This document shows, one piece after another, positions 14,669-15,846 of a DNA stretch of 15,846 bases. The notes under the pieces were generated by a model that did no database searches, had not been told where the DNA came from, and was given only the letters and a program-made list of their open reading frames with translations. This DNA is from Acidaminococcus sp. (GTDB taxonomy: Bacteria > Bacillota > Negativicutes > Acidaminococcales > Acidaminococcaceae). The stretch lies in assembly GCA_019416065.1 (NCBI GenBank), contig DXYB01000046.1, forward strand, positions 1-15,846. The letters run 5' to 3'. Position 1 is the first letter of the stretch. Each line of letters begins with the position of its first letter. The translations under genes were made by a program, and so were the position numbers.

Positions 14669-14705
14669 GTCCGAGAAAAATGAGAAATCATTTTTCTCGG
14701 ACTTT
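14669..14705 (+). terminator. 15-bp stem terminator with GAAA tetraloop
   Basis: GTCCGAGAAAAATGA (14669-14683) and TCATTTTTCTCGGAC (14688-14702) pair perfectly around a GAAA loop, followed by TTT. It ends ridA. The internal A/T runs could let it also serve the opposite strand. Confidence 0.75.
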
Positions 14706-14917
14706 CCTACTCAGAAAGCAATATCGGTTCAATAATAAATGTTGGGGAGATATGGCTTACAGCTCTGTTCCTCCAATGAATGCTGTGCCTGGAGAAAGGG
14801 TTCTTTCTAGGTTTTGTGTTAGTTTTATAAGAATAGACTTTGCGGTCTCTGCCCATAAAAAGTCCGTCTAGAACAGACAATGAACTTAAAAAGGGGAATC
14901 ATGTAAATGCTGTTAAA
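14706..14917. other. AT-rich spacer without recognisable gene
   Basis: About 210 bases between the ridA terminator and the LysR stop. A 39-codon frame from ATG 14752 has a GGAG only two bases before the start, too close for normal use, and encodes nothing I recognise. No RNA gene or transposon end was seen. Confidence 0.5.
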
Positions 14918-15805
14918 TTATATGCGCCAGGGATGCTCCTTAAAATAATTCTTTGCGAATAATAGAAAATCACGTTGAAATGATGTTAATTTTTTCCCTT
15001 TTACCCAACTGATGGACTGGGTACGTGTTTCAGAGACTCCCAAGACTGGAATAAAAGTGACGCTTTTGTCAATTAATGAATTAGCAACTGCACCTACCAT
15101 AGTTGTGATGCCTACTGCCTTGTTTTCTTTAACCATTTTTTGGCGCGCAACATAATTTCCTTCGTAGATTTTAATCGGGGAAAAATTAGCTTCTTGAAAG
15201 ACGCGCTGTACAAATTGAGAAGCAGAAGAATTTTCCTGTGTAATAGAAATAAAAGGCATATCTTGTAATTCGGATAATCGTAAAGCTTTTTTAGTTGCTA
15301 AAGGATGAAGGGACGAAATCATTACAACGGGGTTCTCACTAGAATATAATTGTATAATTTCCCGCTTGGAAAGATCTAGATCTTCTATAATTCCAAGATA
15401 AAAATCATACGAATTCAGGACTGTATCATCGTTTGTAACGTCATCATAAGTGATAGTATGTGTTTTAATGGGGATCATTGGAAATTTGTGCTCAAAGTTA
15501 TAAATCATATCCAAATATACAGACTGACTGGTCAAAGCCACGGAAATAGTATCATTATTCAACGGACGCAATACCTCAATACCTTCGTCTAGGATGGCAA
15601 GAGAACGCTTTACTGTTTGGTAAAAGGCTTTCCCGTTATCATTTAAGATCAAACGATTTCCCTTACGATCAAACAAAGCTATATTTAGATAAGACTCCAA
15701 TTTCTTTATGGAAGCACTTAAACTTGGTGGCGAAATATGGAGCTTTTCTGCGGTATGGGTTAAATGCTCACTTTCTGCTAGCTTGGCAAAATTGTATGTG
15801 ATAAG
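14918..15805 (-). CDS. LysR-type transcriptional regulator, N-terminus disrupted or start unresolved
   Basis: About 295 codons of a LysR-family regulator. The helix-turn-helix is readable upstream of TTG 15700: FAKLAESEHLTHTAEKLH, then ISPPSLSASIKKLE, then SYLNIALFDRKGNRLIL. The effector-binding domain follows (about residues 90-295, with VVMISSLHPLA and GITTMVGAV). Length is close to the usual 300. Going back toward the start, the frame hits TAG at 15806-15808, about five codons before the first conserved Phe, where the first residues of the protein should be. No ATG, GTG or TTG lies between that stop and TTG 15700, and starting at TTG 15700 would remove the DNA-binding helices. An ATG at 15839-15841 is in frame but beyond the TAG. 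So this is either a pseudogene, a gene with a rare start codon, or a sequence error. Convergent with ridA; clearly AT-richer than its neighbours. The target is unknown. Confidence 0.75.
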   Translation of the reverse strand, partial: LITYNFAKLAESEHLTHTAEKLHISPPSLSASIKKLESYLNIALFDRKGNRLILNDNGKAFYQTVKRSLAILDEGIEVLRPLNNDTISVALTSQSVYLDMIYNFEHKFPMIPIKTHTITYDDVTNDDTVLNSYDFYLGIIEDLDLSKREIIQLYSSENPVVMISSLHPLATKKALRLSELQDMPFISITQENSSASQFVQRVFQEANFSPIKIYEGNYVARQKMVKENKAVGITTMVGAVANSLIDKSVTFIPVLGVSETRTQSISWVKGKKLTSFQRDFLLFAKNYFKEHPWRI

Positions 15806-15846
15806 CTAAAAATACCCAAAATCATCATTAAAAATCCCCATTTTCA

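Noticed and set aside
14752..14871. 39-codon frame after ridA
   Set aside because: The ribosome-site-like GGAG is only two bases from the ATG, and the peptide has no recognisable feature.
1..15846. CRISPR arrays, tRNA/rRNA genes, insertion sequences or phage genes
   Set aside because: No spaced direct repeats, RNA-gene signatures, transposase or integrase motifs, or terminal inverted repeats were seen on either strand.

Overview
The window looks like chromosomal DNA of a diderm Firmicute (class Negativicutes, possibly Acidaminococcaceae; the genus is a guess). It combines strong Firmicute-type AGGAGG ribosome binding sites, a YigZ-family protein and SH3b/NlpC envelope proteins with genes found only in cells that have an outer membrane: an LptD-type LPS assembly protein and a complete ADP-heptose/LPS inner-core cassette. 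Most of the window has mid-range base composition. The last ~930 bases are visibly AT-richer.

Layout: (1) 114-1391, minus strand: a secreted SH3/NlpC-P60 cell-wall peptidase, divergent from a YigZ/IMPACT-family gene (1565-2206, plus). Their shared spacer holds overlapping promoter-like elements and a 10-bp inverted repeat. (2) 2279-6814, plus: a run of envelope genes. It contains an exported DUF3298-like plus double-SH3b protein, a small exported protein of unknown function, a DUF535 (VirK/YbjX) protein and an exported repeat protein that probably starts at TTG. Several of these are preceded by TGn-type extended -10 elements without a clear -35. (3) 6932-14139, plus: after a strong terminator and an extended -10 promoter comes a tight operon of lptD-like, gmhA, hldE, hldD, gmhB, a WaaC-like heptosyltransferase and a second GT9 heptosyltransferase. 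All neighbours overlap by 4-20 bases. (4) 14268-14645, plus: ridA with its own promoter and a long-stem terminator. (5) 14918-~15805, minus: an AT-rich LysR-type regulator whose helix-turn-helix is readable, but whose extreme N-terminus runs into an in-frame stop with no normal start codon after it.

How the genes fit together: GmhA, HldE, GmhB and HldD make ADP-L-glycero-beta-D-manno-heptose from sedoheptulose 7-phosphate. The two GT9 enzymes transfer heptose onto the LPS core at the inner membrane. The LptD-like barrel inserts the finished LPS into the outer leaflet. The upstream secreted proteins probably act in the wall/periplasm/outer-membrane zone, but their exact roles cannot be read from the sequence. 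The most notable observations are the compact LptD with exactly four cysteines including the C-terminal Cys-Cys pair, the cluster of uncharacterised exported proteins ahead of it, the non-ATG starts, and the start-less LysR gene.
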